In this document: piece by piece, positions 52,255 through 61,669 of the stretch
Position numbering within the stretch: position 1 is the stretch's first letter
How the letters are laid out: each line of letters opens with the position of its first letter
Source of the DNA: Pseudomonadales bacterium
GTDB lineage: Bacteria > Pseudomonadota > Gammaproteobacteria > Pseudomonadales > Ketobacteraceae
Reading direction: 5' to 3'
Assembly: GCA_020062665.1 (NCBI GenBank)
Contig: JAGUVW010000036.1
Location: 1 to 64,000, forward strand
DNA length: 64,000 nucleotides
The notes under the pieces: model-generated
What the model saw: only the letters and a program-made list of their open reading frames with translations
What the model was told of the DNA's origin: nothing
The model's database searches: none
Translations under genes and position numbers: made by a program

Positions 52255-54006
52255 ATGAATAGTGACGAATACCCCAGCAGTAGTATCAATCTGAATGATC
52301 TGATGAGGATTCTTCGGCAAAGGAAGAATGCCTTTCTGATCGCATTTTTATTATCGCTTTTTTTGGCGCTTGTGATTGCAGTTCTGTTGCCACCTGTTTA
52401 CAAGTCGTCCGCCACCGTGTTGATTGAGCAGCAGGAGATTCCACAGGATCTGGTTCGTTCGACGGTGACCAGCTTTGCGGATCAGCGCATTCAGGTTTTG
52501 ATTCAGCGTGCAATGACCTTTTCCCGCTTGAGTGAAATAATAAAAAAATATGGTTTATACAAGGAGATGGCTGAGAGGGAACCGTTGGAACAGGTTGTCG
52601 AGAAGATGCGTGATGATATCGACCACAAGATGATAAGTGCGGATGTCGTAGATCCCCGTAGTGGTCGACCAGTACAGGCCACAATTGCGTTCAGTATTTC
52701 TTATCTTAGTCAAAGTCCGAAGACTGCGCAGGATGTTGCCAACGAACTGGTTTCAATATTTTTGGAGGAAAACCTCAGGAATCGAGCCGACATGGCAGAG
52801 CAGGCAGAGCGCTTCCTGGAGAATGAAATGGAGCGCCTTGGTCAGGAAACGAGACGGTTGGAGGCAGAGGTAGCAAAATTCAAGCAAAGCAATCTTCGCA
52901 GCCTGCCCGAGCAAACGAATTTGAAAATGTCGTTTTTGGAGCGTTCGGAAAAGGACTATGAGGAGGTGCGTAGTCAGATCCGGGCGTTGGAGGATCGCAA
53001 GGTCTATCTCCAATCACAGCTTAGCCAGGTCGAACCGTATTCCAGTGTGATAGGGGATGAGCAGCAGGCTACCATGACCCCCCAGGGAAGGATAAGGTAC
53101 TTGCAGAGCAGGTATCTTTCAGTTTCAGCAAAGTATTCGCCTGAGCATCCCGATGTGGTTCGTGCCAAGCGCGAACTGGATGAATTGTTGGCGGGTGGTG
53201 AGTATCAGCCTGACGCCAATTTTGTCCGCAATCAGTTGAAGCTGCTCAGGGCACAGCTTGAGCGAGACAGGACAACCTATTCGGAGGGACATCCGGACTT
53301 GCTAAGCCTTCAGCGCCAGGTTGGCGAGTACGAAGCGCTGCTGAAGGGCACGGCAGAGTACCGTCTAGCGACGGTGAAAGATGCGGATAATCCCGCTTAC
53401 ATCCAGCTTGCAGCCAGCTTGGAATCTGTGGAAATAGAACTAAGCCATTTGAAGGAAAGTCGGCGTGCGTTGCAGGAAAAGATTGAAGATCTTGAATCGA
53501 GCCTGATCGAGGGGCCTGCCGTAGAAAAGGAATACCGCGATTTGCTGCGGGATCTGGAAAACAATACGACGCGATATCAGGAAGTTAAAGCTAAACAGTT
53601 GGAAGCAAAGATGGCGCAATCCTTGGAGAAGGAGCGCAAAGGGGAGCGCTTCACTCTGATTGAGCCACCACTCATGCCGGAGCGTCCTGTAAAACCCAAT
53701 CGGCTGTTGATAATCGCTATTGGATTCGTGTTTTCCCTTGCTTTTGCCACGGGCGTCATTTGGCTTTTGGAGAGAACGGATCAAACAATACGAGGCGTTC
53801 AGGGAGTGCAAAGGTTAACTGGCGCTTCGCCGCTGGCAATCATTCCCCACATCGTCACGGATGAAGAGTTGAAGGCTAGAGTGGCAACCTTGCGTTGGGC
53901 ATCTGCTGGGATTGGTCTGGCATTTGCGGTGATTCTGTTGTTGCTGCATACGCTTTATATGCCACTGGATGTTGCCTGGTTTGTTACGTTGCGCAAATTT
54001 GGCTAG
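52255..54006 (+). CDS. Polysaccharide chain-length determinant (Wzz/GumC/EpsF type)
   Basis: This 583-residue inner-membrane protein has the Wzz N-terminus (INLNDLMRILRQRKNAFLIAF, TM about 27-48). A long periplasmic coiled coil (about 180-440) follows, then the Pro-rich motif PPLMPERPVKPNR before TM2 (LLIIAIGFVFSLAFATGVI, about 482-501). An extra C-terminal hydrophobic helix is present (IGLAFAVILLLLHTLYM). No kinase domain is fused; the separate ATPase-like gene follows 8 bp later. It controls polymer length together with the Wzy polymerase. Base composition is more AT-rich than the genes before it. Confidence 0.88.
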   Translation: MNSDEYPSSSINLNDLMRILRQRKNAFLIAFLLSLFLALVIAVLLPPVYKSSATVLIEQQEIPQDLVRSTVTSFADQRIQVLIQRAMTFSRLSEIIKKYGLYKEMAEREPLEQVVEKMRDDIDHKMISADVVDPRSGRPVQATIAFSISYLSQSPKTAQDVANELVSIFLEENLRNRADMAEQAERFLENEMERLGQETRRLEAEVAKFKQSNLRSLPEQTNLKMSFLERSEKDYEEVRSQIRALEDRKVYLQSQLSQVEPYSSVIGDEQQATMTPQGRIRYLQSRYLSVSAKYSPEHPDVVRAKRELDELLAGGEYQPDANFVRNQLKLLRAQLERDRTTYSEGHPDLLSLQRQVGEYEALLKGTAEYRLATVKDADNPAYIQLAASLESVEIELSHLKESRRALQEKIEDLESSLIEGPAVEKEYRDLLRDLENNTTRYQEVKAKQLEAKMAQSLEKERKGERFTLIEPPLMPERPVKPNRLLIIAIGFVFSLAFATGVIWLLERTDQTIRGVQGVQRLTGASPLAIIPHIVTDEELKARVATLRWASAGIGLAFAVILLLLHTLYMPLDVAWFVTLRKFG

Positions 54007-54014
54007 GAGGGTGA

Positions 54015-54782
54015 GTGAAACCGATTTTAGATCAACACAGTTCCGCCGGTGAAATTGTTGGCAATGCTGAGGCGGGACGCGACATTTCCGGTATTCAGTA
54101 CCCGATCAGATACAGCAGGAGCCGTGTTCATAGGCCGCCGTCCTCAATACTAAGGAAAAACAGAATCCTGACCGATAAGGCGGCGCCTGACGTTGCCTAC
54201 TCCTATAAGTTGCTACGCACCCATGTGTTCGGGAAGTTACAGGGTACTGGTTATAACAGTATCGCAGTGCTGGCAGGGCGTTCTGGTGAAGGTGCCACGT
54301 TGACTGCGATCAATCTGGCCATCTCCATTGCGCTGGATCCCCGGGCAACGGTGTTGCTGATAGATCTAAACCTACGCGATCCCTCAATTCATCGTTACTT
54401 TGGCTATGAACCAGCGGTGGGTGTCGCTGATGTTTTGGCATCTTCGGCGCGATTGGAAGATGCGCTTTTCAATCCAGACATAGAGGGCCTGCTTGTGCTG
54501 CCAGGTCGTAGCCCGATATCAGGTTCATCGGAGTTGCTTGCTACCCAGGCGGCTGCCAACTTTGTGCGCGATGTCAGGTCACGCTATTCATCAAGGATTG
54601 TTATCTTTGATTTGCCGCCGCTGCTGGAAGCGGAGGATGCCATTGTTGCAATGCCTTTCTATGATGCAAGCGTAGTGGTTATCCGCGACTGTCACTGTCA
54701 AAGGGATGACCTGTTACGGATGGCGGAACTGTTGAAAGGAAAGCCAATCGTAGGTACCGTTTTAAACAATGCCAAGTACTAG
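54015..54782 (+). CDS. BY-kinase-like ATPase (CpsD/EpsG type) lacking the Walker A lysine
   Basis: This 255-residue MinD/BY-kinase-fold protein starts at GTG 54015 after AGGAGG. The P-loop region reads AGRSGEGATLTAINLA (about 87-102). In active BY-kinases it is GEGK[ST]; here the lysine is alanine. The A' motif (LLIDLNLRDPSIHRYFG) and Walker B (IVIFDLPPLLEAEDA) are recognisable, the first with DLNLRDP instead of DADLRxP. There is no C-terminal tyrosine cluster. ATP binding and autophosphorylation are therefore doubtful; it may serve as a structural regulator of the chain-length protein. It overlaps the next gene by 14 bp. Confidence 0.8.
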   Translation: MKPILDQHSSAGEIVGNAEAGRDISGIQYPIRYSRSRVHRPPSSILRKNRILTDKAAPDVAYSYKLLRTHVFGKLQGTGYNSIAVLAGRSGEGATLTAINLAISIALDPRATVLLIDLNLRDPSIHRYFGYEPAVGVADVLASSARLEDALFNPDIEGLLVLPGRSPISGSSELLATQAAANFVRDVRSRYSSRIVIFDLPPLLEAEDAIVAMPFYDASVVVIRDCHCQRDDLLRMAELLKGKPIVGTVLNNAKY

Positions 54783-56127
54783 CTGTCGAACCTCGTGGAA
54801 CGGCGACACGGTATTCCTTTCCATCATCATTGGATGCAAGTTCCTGGCTAGCTTGTTGATCTGGTCTGCCACAGATGTCTTAGGGAAGGGATCAGGTCTG
54901 GAAATGTCCGATATTGCGGAACGAATAGTAGCCGGTTTCGGCTTCTCTTCACCTTATCTTCCAGTGGATAGTGGTATACCAACAGTAGTATCGTCGCCGC
55001 TTTATGTCTGGCTTATTGCAGGTGTTTACGAGTGGCTCGGAGTCAAAACTGATGCTTCACGGATCTTTCTTCAGTTTCTGAATCTGATATTTCACGCTGT
55101 TACGCTGGTGGTGCTGTTTCATTACTGCCGAGCAGTTTTGGGTGCAGCGACTGCACGACTATTTGCAGTTCTATTCGTATGTCATCCACATGTGATCTTC
55201 CTGGCCAGCAATGTTTGGGAAAGCAGTTTGACGCTCATGCTGCTGGGCTTGATATTGTATTGGGTGACCGTTGGCTTCGCTCGTTTTGTTATTTCAGAAT
55301 GTATGGGATTTGGCGTTTTGCTCGGGCTGACGGCATTATCGAATCCCGCGTGGTCTCTTATGTACCCTTTGCTCTGTTTGGGCATTTTCTACTGGCGCAT
55401 GCGCGACGGACAGGAGCGTATGCAATTGGTGAAAGTTGTACCCGTCTGCGCTTCCGTGCTACTAGGTTTTCTGCTTGTTGTAACTCCCTGGCTGATCCGT
55501 AACTACCAGGTTACCGGCGAGATCATGTACGTACGAGGCATGTCGGGGCCGGAGTTGTTCAAGGGAAATCATGCTGGCGCAGGTGGTGGGCACGGCCAGG
55601 TGTTTGTGGACTATTTCCTATACTCCAGTCCGCAGGAACGCTTGCGGTATTCCGAAATGGGGGAGTCTGCGTACGATCGGGCAATGTCTGCCGCCGCGAT
55701 GAGGGAGATACAGCAAGATCCGGTGCGATATCTGCAGTTGACGGCGCGTCGCGTGTTGATGTGGTGGACAGGTGATTTTGATGTCACCGCTTGGTACTAC
55801 CGGGTTGGTGACCGGGACAAGTTCATGATTGGCGTGCTGTACTGTTTTGTGGGTGGACTTACATCGCTGGCTGCTTTCTGGGGAGTGTGGAGGCTGCGTG
55901 GCCAAGCAGCGCGGTTCTGGCCATTGTGGCTCTATGTTTTCTTCCTGCCAGTGCCCTACTATCTGATCATTGTCGGGTTCCGCTATCAGTCTTCGTTGCT
56001 GCCTTTCCTGCTGATACCTTGCGCCGTTACACTCCACGCTCTGGTTATGGTAGCGAGGCAGCGAGGCTGGTCGTTGCCAGATCGCTTGCTCCTCTGTGGT
56101 TCTCAGCCAACCGATCTCAACAACTGA
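54769..56127 (+). CDS. GT-C membrane glycosyltransferase-like protein (ArnT/PMT type)
   Basis: This 452-residue protein has about 10-11 hydrophobic helices. The first long loop carries MSDIAERIVAGFGFSSPY, the region where GT39/GT83 enzymes keep their D/E residue, followed by SSPLYVWLIAGVYEWLG. The motif PWLIRNYQVTGE after a long helix is typical of ArnT-like dolichyl/undecaprenyl-phosphate-sugar transferases. ATG 54769 lies inside the 3' end of the previous gene (14-bp overlap). It probably adds a sugar in the periplasm to the lipid-linked repeat unit. It ends 25 bp into the tail of a convergent gene. Confidence 0.75.
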   Translation: MPSTSCRTSWNGDTVFLSIIIGCKFLASLLIWSATDVLGKGSGLEMSDIAERIVAGFGFSSPYLPVDSGIPTVVSSPLYVWLIAGVYEWLGVKTDASRIFLQFLNLIFHAVTLVVLFHYCRAVLGAATARLFAVLFVCHPHVIFLASNVWESSLTLMLLGLILYWVTVGFARFVISECMGFGVLLGLTALSNPAWSLMYPLLCLGIFYWRMRDGQERMQLVKVVPVCASVLLGFLLVVTPWLIRNYQVTGEIMYVRGMSGPELFKGNHAGAGGGHGQVFVDYFLYSSPQERLRYSEMGESAYDRAMSAAAMREIQQDPVRYLQLTARRVLMWWTGDFDVTAWYYRVGDRDKFMIGVLYCFVGGLTSLAAFWGVWRLRGQAARFWPLWLYVFFLPVPYYLIIVGFRYQSSLLPFLLIPCAVTLHALVMVARQRGWSLPDRLLLCGSQPTDLNN

Positions 56128-57236
56128 TGGGCATGGGATTCATCCTGAAAGCTCTCGTAAAGCCGCACTACATCGGCGCGTGCATTTTTTCCGAGCTCTT
56201 TGTATAGCTCGGGCTCTTCTAGCAGTCTGCGCAAACAGGAAGCGAGGCTTTCTGGGTCTGCTGGTTTACAGTAGAGGCAGTTCTTGTTGTCCACCAGAAA
56301 CCCTTCTGTACCCGGCATCTGGCAGGTCACAATGGCAGATGAATACATCATGGCTTCATAGAGAACGCGCGGAAATCCTTCTGCGTAATACGAAGGAAAG
56401 ACGAATGCGCCGCTATCTTTATATGCTTCGGCTAAACGTTCTGGCGCAATGTGGCCCAGCAGCACTACATCCTGCTCTACTCCAAGCTCGCGAGCCAGTG
56501 TTTGCAGGGCTTCGATTTCTGAGGAGGTCCCCCCACCAGCCACTTTAACGTTGACCTGATATCCCTTTTGCTTTAGCAGCGCAATGGCTCGCACCACATC
56601 CAGAATGCCTTTGGATTCGTTGAGGCGACCGGCGAACAGGAGCTGACTGGGTGAACGAGAGTCCCGGTTGCCTGGGTCTTTGACTTGACTTGGCTTCAGT
56701 GCAGTCAGGGGAACTTCGTTCATGACGTTATTTCCACATGTTTCCAACCGGCGTCGGAACGCTTCACCGGTCACAATCATGAAGCGGGCTCCGCGGAAGA
56801 TCCAGCGCCACCAGGCCGGAGTTTGAGCACGCCGGTCTAGCCAGGTGCCTCGTACGTACAGGCCAAATGGCTTGCGTAATATCCGGCACCAAAAGGATGC
56901 GATCAGGCCACAGTAGCCCGGGCAGAATATGTAGACGAAGTCATGGCGCGGCAGAACCATGGGAAGACGGAAGGCCGCATTTAGATAGTTGATGAGCTTG
57001 CCGCGAGAGTTGTGCTCCAGAACATTCAGGGTGTGTAGCTGAAGATCGCCACTGTTTACGCTGCCAGACAGGCTGGAATTTTTCGGGGGAGCGACGAATG
57101 CAGCAACAGACACCGATGTGAATTCCTTTCCGATTTGGGTCAGCAAGTCCGCTTCGGCCGATTCCATTCTGATCCTGTCAACGTCAATGGCCACTGAATG
57201 GTTTGGAATCAAAAGAAAAGAGCGGTTTGTGCCCAT
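56103..57236 (-). CDS. GT4-family glycosyltransferase
   Basis: This 377-residue GT-B enzyme has an N-terminal acceptor domain (LLIPNHSVAIDVDRIR...). The C-terminal donor domain contains LLFAGRLNESKGILDVVRAIALL, VKVAGGGTSSEIEAL, VVLLGHIAPERLAEAYKDS and FPSYYAEGFPRVLYEAM, the last with the EGFP form of the GT4 E-x7-E motif. I chose ATG 57236; the frame extends to a TTG at 57275. The start overlaps the upstream polymerase gene by 53 bp, so the two are coupled. It is the last gene of a four-gene minus-strand group. Confidence 0.88.
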   Translation of the reverse strand: MGTNRSFLLIPNHSVAIDVDRIRMESAEADLLTQIGKEFTSVSVAAFVAPPKNSSLSGSVNSGDLQLHTLNVLEHNSRGKLINYLNAAFRLPMVLPRHDFVYIFCPGYCGLIASFWCRILRKPFGLYVRGTWLDRRAQTPAWWRWIFRGARFMIVTGEAFRRRLETCGNNVMNEVPLTALKPSQVKDPGNRDSRSPSQLLFAGRLNESKGILDVVRAIALLKQKGYQVNVKVAGGGTSSEIEALQTLARELGVEQDVVLLGHIAPERLAEAYKDSGAFVFPSYYAEGFPRVLYEAMMYSSAIVTCQMPGTEGFLVDNKNCLYCKPADPESLASCLRRLLEEPELYKELGKNARADVVRLYESFQDESHAHQLLRSVG

Positions 57237-58695
57237 GGTTGGCTTTGTCCTTGCGGTGACGGGTTGGCGTGGCAAAAAGGGACCATAGGAATACAGCCAC
57301 GTAGATGATCAGAGCTCTGAATCCGTGGGTGGTGCCATCTACGACCATTTTCGCGAGTATGTAAACTACAAAAGGATAAGCCGCATACATTACAGGATTG
57401 CGATAGCGCCCGTCATGCCAACGGCTCAGCATGCCCATGGCAACGCCATATAGCGTCATGCCAAAAATCAGGCCTTTCCAGCGCATTCCAATATAGAGTT
57501 CACCTGGCAATGACGGGCTGGCGGCTGTATTCCATCCTTTGTGTTCAGGCATCAACAGTCGGTCGATATAGATACCCGAATAGATGCTGGGAATGATGTC
57601 GCCGAGCAATGCTCGATCGACCGGTTCGACCCACGAGGCCAGAACCATGGGGCCAATCGGTTTGTTGCCCTTGTATTCGTGACTGACTGCCGTCATGACT
57701 GCATCGAGCTGTTCTATGTTGTCGCTGACAACCTTGATCATGTGTTCAGTGGCGTTTTCCTGAAACGTGGAAAGAAAATCCTCTGCATTGTTGCGGATGT
57801 TGCCTCCTCTGAAGGCGCCAAGCAACGCACTCATTAATACGATGACAAGAATCCCGGAGGCCACGGTACGCCAGCGTAGACGACGATGCAGCGCGCTGTA
57901 CATCAGCAGCCAGCAGAATATGGGGGCAACCACGATGTCGCGCCCCTGCAAGGGCACGAACGCCGCCGATAGCATCAGCGCTACCAAGAGGCATAGCCAG
58001 GGATGTTTGCTCATGGTGGCGACGCAGAGAAGACCAAAAGCCGCAAACAGCAAATGCATACCCCAGAACCAGGCCCCATACACGCCGGCGAGCATATCGG
58101 CCCTGCCGCCGACATACCCGAGCAACCGACCTATTCCACCGGAGTTGATAACCAGGCCGACATAGGAAACGAAGCCAATGCTGCCCAGTATCACGGCGCC
58201 TGTCATGGCGCCTCGGACTGGGAAATCGTGTGGTAAGGTGGCTGCGATGGTGTTTGTGCGTGCCGACAAGCGCGTAACACTGAAGTAGCCCAAAAGGAAA
58301 CAAATGGATCCCACCAAGGTGAGCACGCTGGCAGCACTGAGCAGTTCCTCTACTTCATTTCCGAAGTAGAACCAGCGGTATCCTCTCACTTCGGCCAACC
58401 ATACAGGTCCAATGGCAAAACTCGCACAGTAGAGGAGGGCAGTGACTTTTGCCGCGGTCAGGGTTTCTGTCGGACGTTCCCAGAAAACAAAGATAATGCA
58501 GAGAACCGCCGTTAGCCAGCTGCACAATATGAACGCGGATTCTCTGCCTTCAGCGTGTGCAGCGTAGAAGAAGCTTAGCGCCACGATTGTCAACGCGGGT
58601 TTAAGTACGGATGCGCCGATACGGTCTGATCGCACGTTGCTGTAAAGAGCTGCTGATTTTGGCTGATCGTGAATAAGGCTGTTGGAAAGCGGCAT
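57184..58695 (-). CDS. O-antigen/EPS polymerase-like membrane protein (Wzy type)
   Basis: This 503-residue protein has about 12 hydrophobic helices. A large external loop lies near residues 280-400, and charged HDGRYRN sits between helices near the end. Helix-rich proteins of this size with a big periplasmic loop in a Wzx/Wzz-containing locus are normally the Wzy polymerase. Sequence conservation in this family is low, so the call rests on topology and context. It lies 15 bp after the putative glycosidase gene. Confidence 0.75.
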   Translation of the reverse strand: MPLSNSLIHDQPKSAALYSNVRSDRIGASVLKPALTIVALSFFYAAHAEGRESAFILCSWLTAVLCIIFVFWERPTETLTAAKVTALLYCASFAIGPVWLAEVRGYRWFYFGNEVEELLSAASVLTLVGSICFLLGYFSVTRLSARTNTIAATLPHDFPVRGAMTGAVILGSIGFVSYVGLVINSGGIGRLLGYVGGRADMLAGVYGAWFWGMHLLFAAFGLLCVATMSKHPWLCLLVALMLSAAFVPLQGRDIVVAPIFCWLLMYSALHRRLRWRTVASGILVIVLMSALLGAFRGGNIRNNAEDFLSTFQENATEHMIKVVSDNIEQLDAVMTAVSHEYKGNKPIGPMVLASWVEPVDRALLGDIIPSIYSGIYIDRLLMPEHKGWNTAASPSLPGELYIGMRWKGLIFGMTLYGVAMGMLSRWHDGRYRNPVMYAAYPFVVYILAKMVVDGTTHGFRALIIYVAVFLWSLFATPTRHRKDKANHGHKPLFSFDSKPFSGH

Positions 58696-58710
58696 TTTGG
58701 GTCGGTCTCT

Positions 58711-60048
58711 TTAGCGGATCTCACGCAGCTGAATATCTTCTGGCGAATGGGGACGGGAGGGATAAACACGCTTGGCCAGCGACGCTTCTGGTTCGCTGGT
58801 CATCCAGGGTGTTGCTTGTGCGCCGACACCAAAGGAACCAGCTTGCTGGATTAGGGCTTTCATCGATGATTCACTAATGCCAGCAGGAATATTCCAGCCC
58901 ATGGTTTGAACCAGGTCGCCATAGACAGCTGACCACAGCGGTACTTGATCTGCCTGGGCGGTGTAAAGGTGCATCAGCAGGTAGTCCACCAGATCCAGGT
59001 AGACTTCTGCACAACCTTCCACCATGATGGCGCCGCGGGTTTGTTCCAGCAGCTTGCGCAGGCCATGCTGCCATGCATAGGCATCCTGACGTTTGTGGCC
59101 ATGCTGGTTGTGGTGGCAGAAGATGGGAGCTGCCGCCGCCAGCATATCCAGGTAGATTCCATTGCAGCTTTTACCAGTGGCATCAAGGATGCTATTACGC
59201 GCATCGACGATATTCTTGTGCCAGACCGTTGATTGCGGACAGGCATAACGCAGGAATGGCAATTGTCTGTTATAGGAAACAGGTTCCTGTTCTGCAGAAA
59301 GTGCCGCGACTTGACTTGCCATGCTCTGGAAGGGTTTCAGTCGCTCATCCCACAGCATGCTGTTGATATAGGGGAGCGCGAGAATACCTTCGTCCGCCAG
59401 ATGCGTCAGCAGTTCGGCGAACTGAGCCGGTTCCTTTGCCGTATAGTCGGGGTACAGTCTGTCAAATGGATGTCGGCGCCACTGTGTAAACCATACAGCG
59501 ATAGAACCTCCATTGATGCTTTTTATGTGATGGATGTGCTGCTTTTCCAGGTTCAGTGAGGAGTTGGACGCTACTACGACAAAATCCAGTCGATGTGAAT
59601 TTCGAGTGCGTTGACGAACCCAGAACTGATTGAGTGCCCACTCTCGATAGAGCTCTGCCGCAGCTTCCAGAGTCGGTTTGATACGGTATATTTTAACGTC
59701 TGGCACATCGCCATAGAAATGAATTCTCAGCTTGGTTCCTGGTCTGATTTCCCAGTCGGCGACTCCACCGGTTGGGTCGTTGGCGATTACCAACAGTCCT
59801 TCTCGGGCGTTGAAGAATGCCGCCATTTGCATGCACTGTTCCCGGGAGGGATAGCGCCGAATCAAAGTCTGCTTCAGTTGTACCAGCTGGCCATGTTCTC
59901 GCGGTAGTAATGCCTGTCGATACGCAGAAATATCGAACTCTCGTGTAACCTTTGAGCTGGATGCAAAGGCCAACCTTGCCGGAAGGGAAGTTGCAAAAGG
60001 AAAGACGCCCATGGCTTGCACCAGCCTGCGTTTGCTAAAGTCCGGCAT
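58711..60048 (-). CDS. Putative secreted TIM-barrel hydrolase-like protein (DUF6259-like)
   Basis: This 445-residue protein has an N-terminal basic-hydrophobic segment (SKRRLVQAMGVFPFATSLPARLAFA), including a KRR start reminiscent of Tat or Sec signals. Segments such as SIAVWFTQWRRHPFDRLYPDY, GILALPYINSMLWDE, NGIYLDMLAAAAPIFC and RGAIMVEGCAEVYLDL look like successive TIM-barrel strands carrying D/E at the expected catalytic positions. This resembles DUF6259-type proteins, related to glycoside hydrolases. In an EPS locus it could trim or release polymer. GGAG lies 7 nt before the ATG. It starts 3 bp after the Wzx stop. Confidence 0.6.
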   Translation of the reverse strand: MPDFSKRRLVQAMGVFPFATSLPARLAFASSSKVTREFDISAYRQALLPREHGQLVQLKQTLIRRYPSREQCMQMAAFFNAREGLLVIANDPTGGVADWEIRPGTKLRIHFYGDVPDVKIYRIKPTLEAAAELYREWALNQFWVRQRTRNSHRLDFVVVASNSSLNLEKQHIHHIKSINGGSIAVWFTQWRRHPFDRLYPDYTAKEPAQFAELLTHLADEGILALPYINSMLWDERLKPFQSMASQVAALSAEQEPVSYNRQLPFLRYACPQSTVWHKNIVDARNSILDATGKSCNGIYLDMLAAAAPIFCHHNQHGHKRQDAYAWQHGLRKLLEQTRGAIMVEGCAEVYLDLVDYLLMHLYTAQADQVPLWSAVYGDLVQTMGWNIPAGISESSMKALIQQAGSFGVGAQATPWMTSEPEASLAKRVYPSRPHSPEDIQLREIR

Positions 60049-60051
60049 GGC

Positions 60052-61467
60052 TCAACTCCATTTCATTCGCTGGCGCATTAACATCAGAATGACCATTGCT
60101 ACGGTTGCGAGGGATGCCAGCCCAAGAAAATAGAATTCGTTTTCGCGTGCAGGCAACGGCGCTTGCGCGATCAGCAGAATCAGGATGGCCGTCAGTACAC
60201 CAGCCTGAACGCCAGGCACTAGGGCATGCATCAACTCCCGCAAGGTGAGCCGCGTAGCGTTGCAGCAAAGCCACACCATCAAAGCTGCATCCAGCACGGC
60301 GCTGGCAACGATGCCGGCAGCCACTGCTGCTAACCCCCATTCGCAGAGAAGCCAGGTCAGACCGATCACACTGAAGGCGACGAGCCATTGCCGCCATGCT
60401 CGGCTGTAGGTCTTTCCCATGGCGCGAGCGGTCGGATCGGAGACCTTGTGAATCAGCCGGAAAGGAATGGCCAACGCCAGGATTTGCATCGGTTTGACGA
60501 CGGGTTCCCATTGAGAGCCTAGAAGAATATGTACGAGATTTGGGCTTGTCATGGCCAAAAGAATGCTTGCGGGGAAGCTCAGCAGGCAAATCCCAGTCAG
60601 GGCCTTCCTGTAGGTGGCTGCTGCTTCTCCCTGCTGGTGTTGTCTGCGCGCCACATATGGAAATATTAGACGGTCGAAGATCTGTCCTAGCTGCGCCGCA
60701 GGCATAGTAACCAATTGATTGGCCCTGCCGTAGTATCCCATGTCGGCCACGCCGAGGCGTGAGGAAATAATGAATCCGTCGGCCTGTGCGGCGACAAAGC
60801 TGGCGAGCCGCGACAGCGTTTGGCCGGTACCGAAGTGAAGAATCTGCTGCACTAGCAGTCGGGTTGGAATACCTGGTGCGACAGTAAGTGGACGCATGCA
60901 TATAAGTGCACACCGAATAGTGAGTTGACTGATATGGCCAATCACCATCGACCAGTAGGAGAAGCCGAGCAATGCACAAGCAATGGAAATCCCGGCATAC
61001 CCAAGAATGAAACTGGCAGAATCAGCCTTGGCAAGGAAACGATAGTCCATATCCCGTTGTATCAGTGCGTCGCGGACAGAGGTCAGGCTGAAAAGCAGAA
61101 ACATAACTGCATAGGCCTGAAGAACCTGCTCGAGTTCTGGAGCAGAAAATGCCCAGGAAAAAGCAGGTGCTGACAACAGCACGACGCTACAAATTAAAGC
61201 TCCTGATGCAAAGGAAAGCCAGAAAGCAGCACCCAGAAATTCTGGATCAAGACGTAAACGCTGCACGACATTTGTTGCAATGCCATACTCTGTGAAGATA
61301 AGTGCCAGCTGAGTGATCAAGGCGGCGATAGAAAGTATTCCGAAATCATATGGAGTCAGCAGCCGCGCGAGAACAATCAATGTGCCAAACTGGCACGATA
61401 CCTGAGTAACAGTGCCGGCGGTTACCCAGATTGCATTGCGTCTCATCCCGCCGGTCGATGCTGTCAT
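60052..61467 (-). CDS. Lipid-linked oligosaccharide flippase (Wzx / MATE-like polysaccharide transporter)
   Basis: This 471-residue membrane protein has about 12-14 helices of the polysaccharide synthase/Wzx type. Signatures are the opening ARLLTPYDFGILSIAALITQLA, a LGAAFWLSFASGALICS helix pair, the FGTGQTLSRLASFVAAQADGFIIS region and GVADMGYYGRANQLVTMPA. It would flip undecaprenyl-linked repeat units to the periplasm. It is the first gene of the minus-strand group and diverges from the GT4 gene at 61718. The first ATG (61467) and a second at 61446 are both possible. Confidence 0.9.
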   Translation of the reverse strand: MTASTGGMRRNAIWVTAGTVTQVSCQFGTLIVLARLLTPYDFGILSIAALITQLALIFTEYGIATNVVQRLRLDPEFLGAAFWLSFASGALICSVVLLSAPAFSWAFSAPELEQVLQAYAVMFLLFSLTSVRDALIQRDMDYRFLAKADSASFILGYAGISIACALLGFSYWSMVIGHISQLTIRCALICMRPLTVAPGIPTRLLVQQILHFGTGQTLSRLASFVAAQADGFIISSRLGVADMGYYGRANQLVTMPAAQLGQIFDRLIFPYVARRQHQQGEAAATYRKALTGICLLSFPASILLAMTSPNLVHILLGSQWEPVVKPMQILALAIPFRLIHKVSDPTARAMGKTYSRAWRQWLVAFSVIGLTWLLCEWGLAAVAAGIVASAVLDAALMVWLCCNATRLTLRELMHALVPGVQAGVLTAILILLIAQAPLPARENEFYFLGLASLATVAMVILMLMRQRMKWS

Positions 61468-61583
61468 TGGATCACGCGGTCGGTTACCAGTATTTTCATA
61501 TCGTTAGAAGTCAAATAGAAAGTGGCTGCGCCGGTGGAGTGTCTAAAGCCTGTCTCTGGGTAGAGGTATTTTATTGCTTTTAT

Positions 61584-61590
61584 GTGACAG
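61584..61590 (-). promoter_or_regulatory. Perfect PhoB half-site on the minus strand, upstream of wzx
   Basis: Read on the minus strand, 61590-61584 is CTGTCAC followed by ATAA, the ideal half-site and spacer. The phased second half (AAGCAAT) matches poorly. It could belong to the divergent wzx promoter; evidence is thin. Confidence 0.25.
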
Positions 61591-61624
61591 ATATAAGAAC
61601 GTCTCCGAGCCTGCAGCGGGCTCT

Positions 61625-61669
61625 TCGTCATAAATATGACAACTATTTGTCATATGGTCGTTGAATAAT
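61625..61669 (+). promoter_or_regulatory. PHO-box-like array, dyad and -10 upstream of the GT4 gene
   Basis: TCGTCAT (61625), ATGACAA (61636) and TTGTCAT (61647) lie in 11-bp phase; the first and third match CTGTCA[TC] at 5 and 6 of 7. Ten bp later comes AATAAT (61664-61669), a -10-like hexamer. The same stretch holds a perfect dyad GTCATAAATATGAC (61627-61640), which could instead be the site of another dimeric regulator. Confidence 0.45.

Noticed and set aside
53700-54782. Chain-length protein and ATPase considered as one frameshifted Wzc tyrosine kinase
   Set aside because: Both genes have their own starts with a good ribosome site (AGGAGG) and the chain-length protein ends after an extra helix. 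The separate arrangement is normal in eps-type loci.
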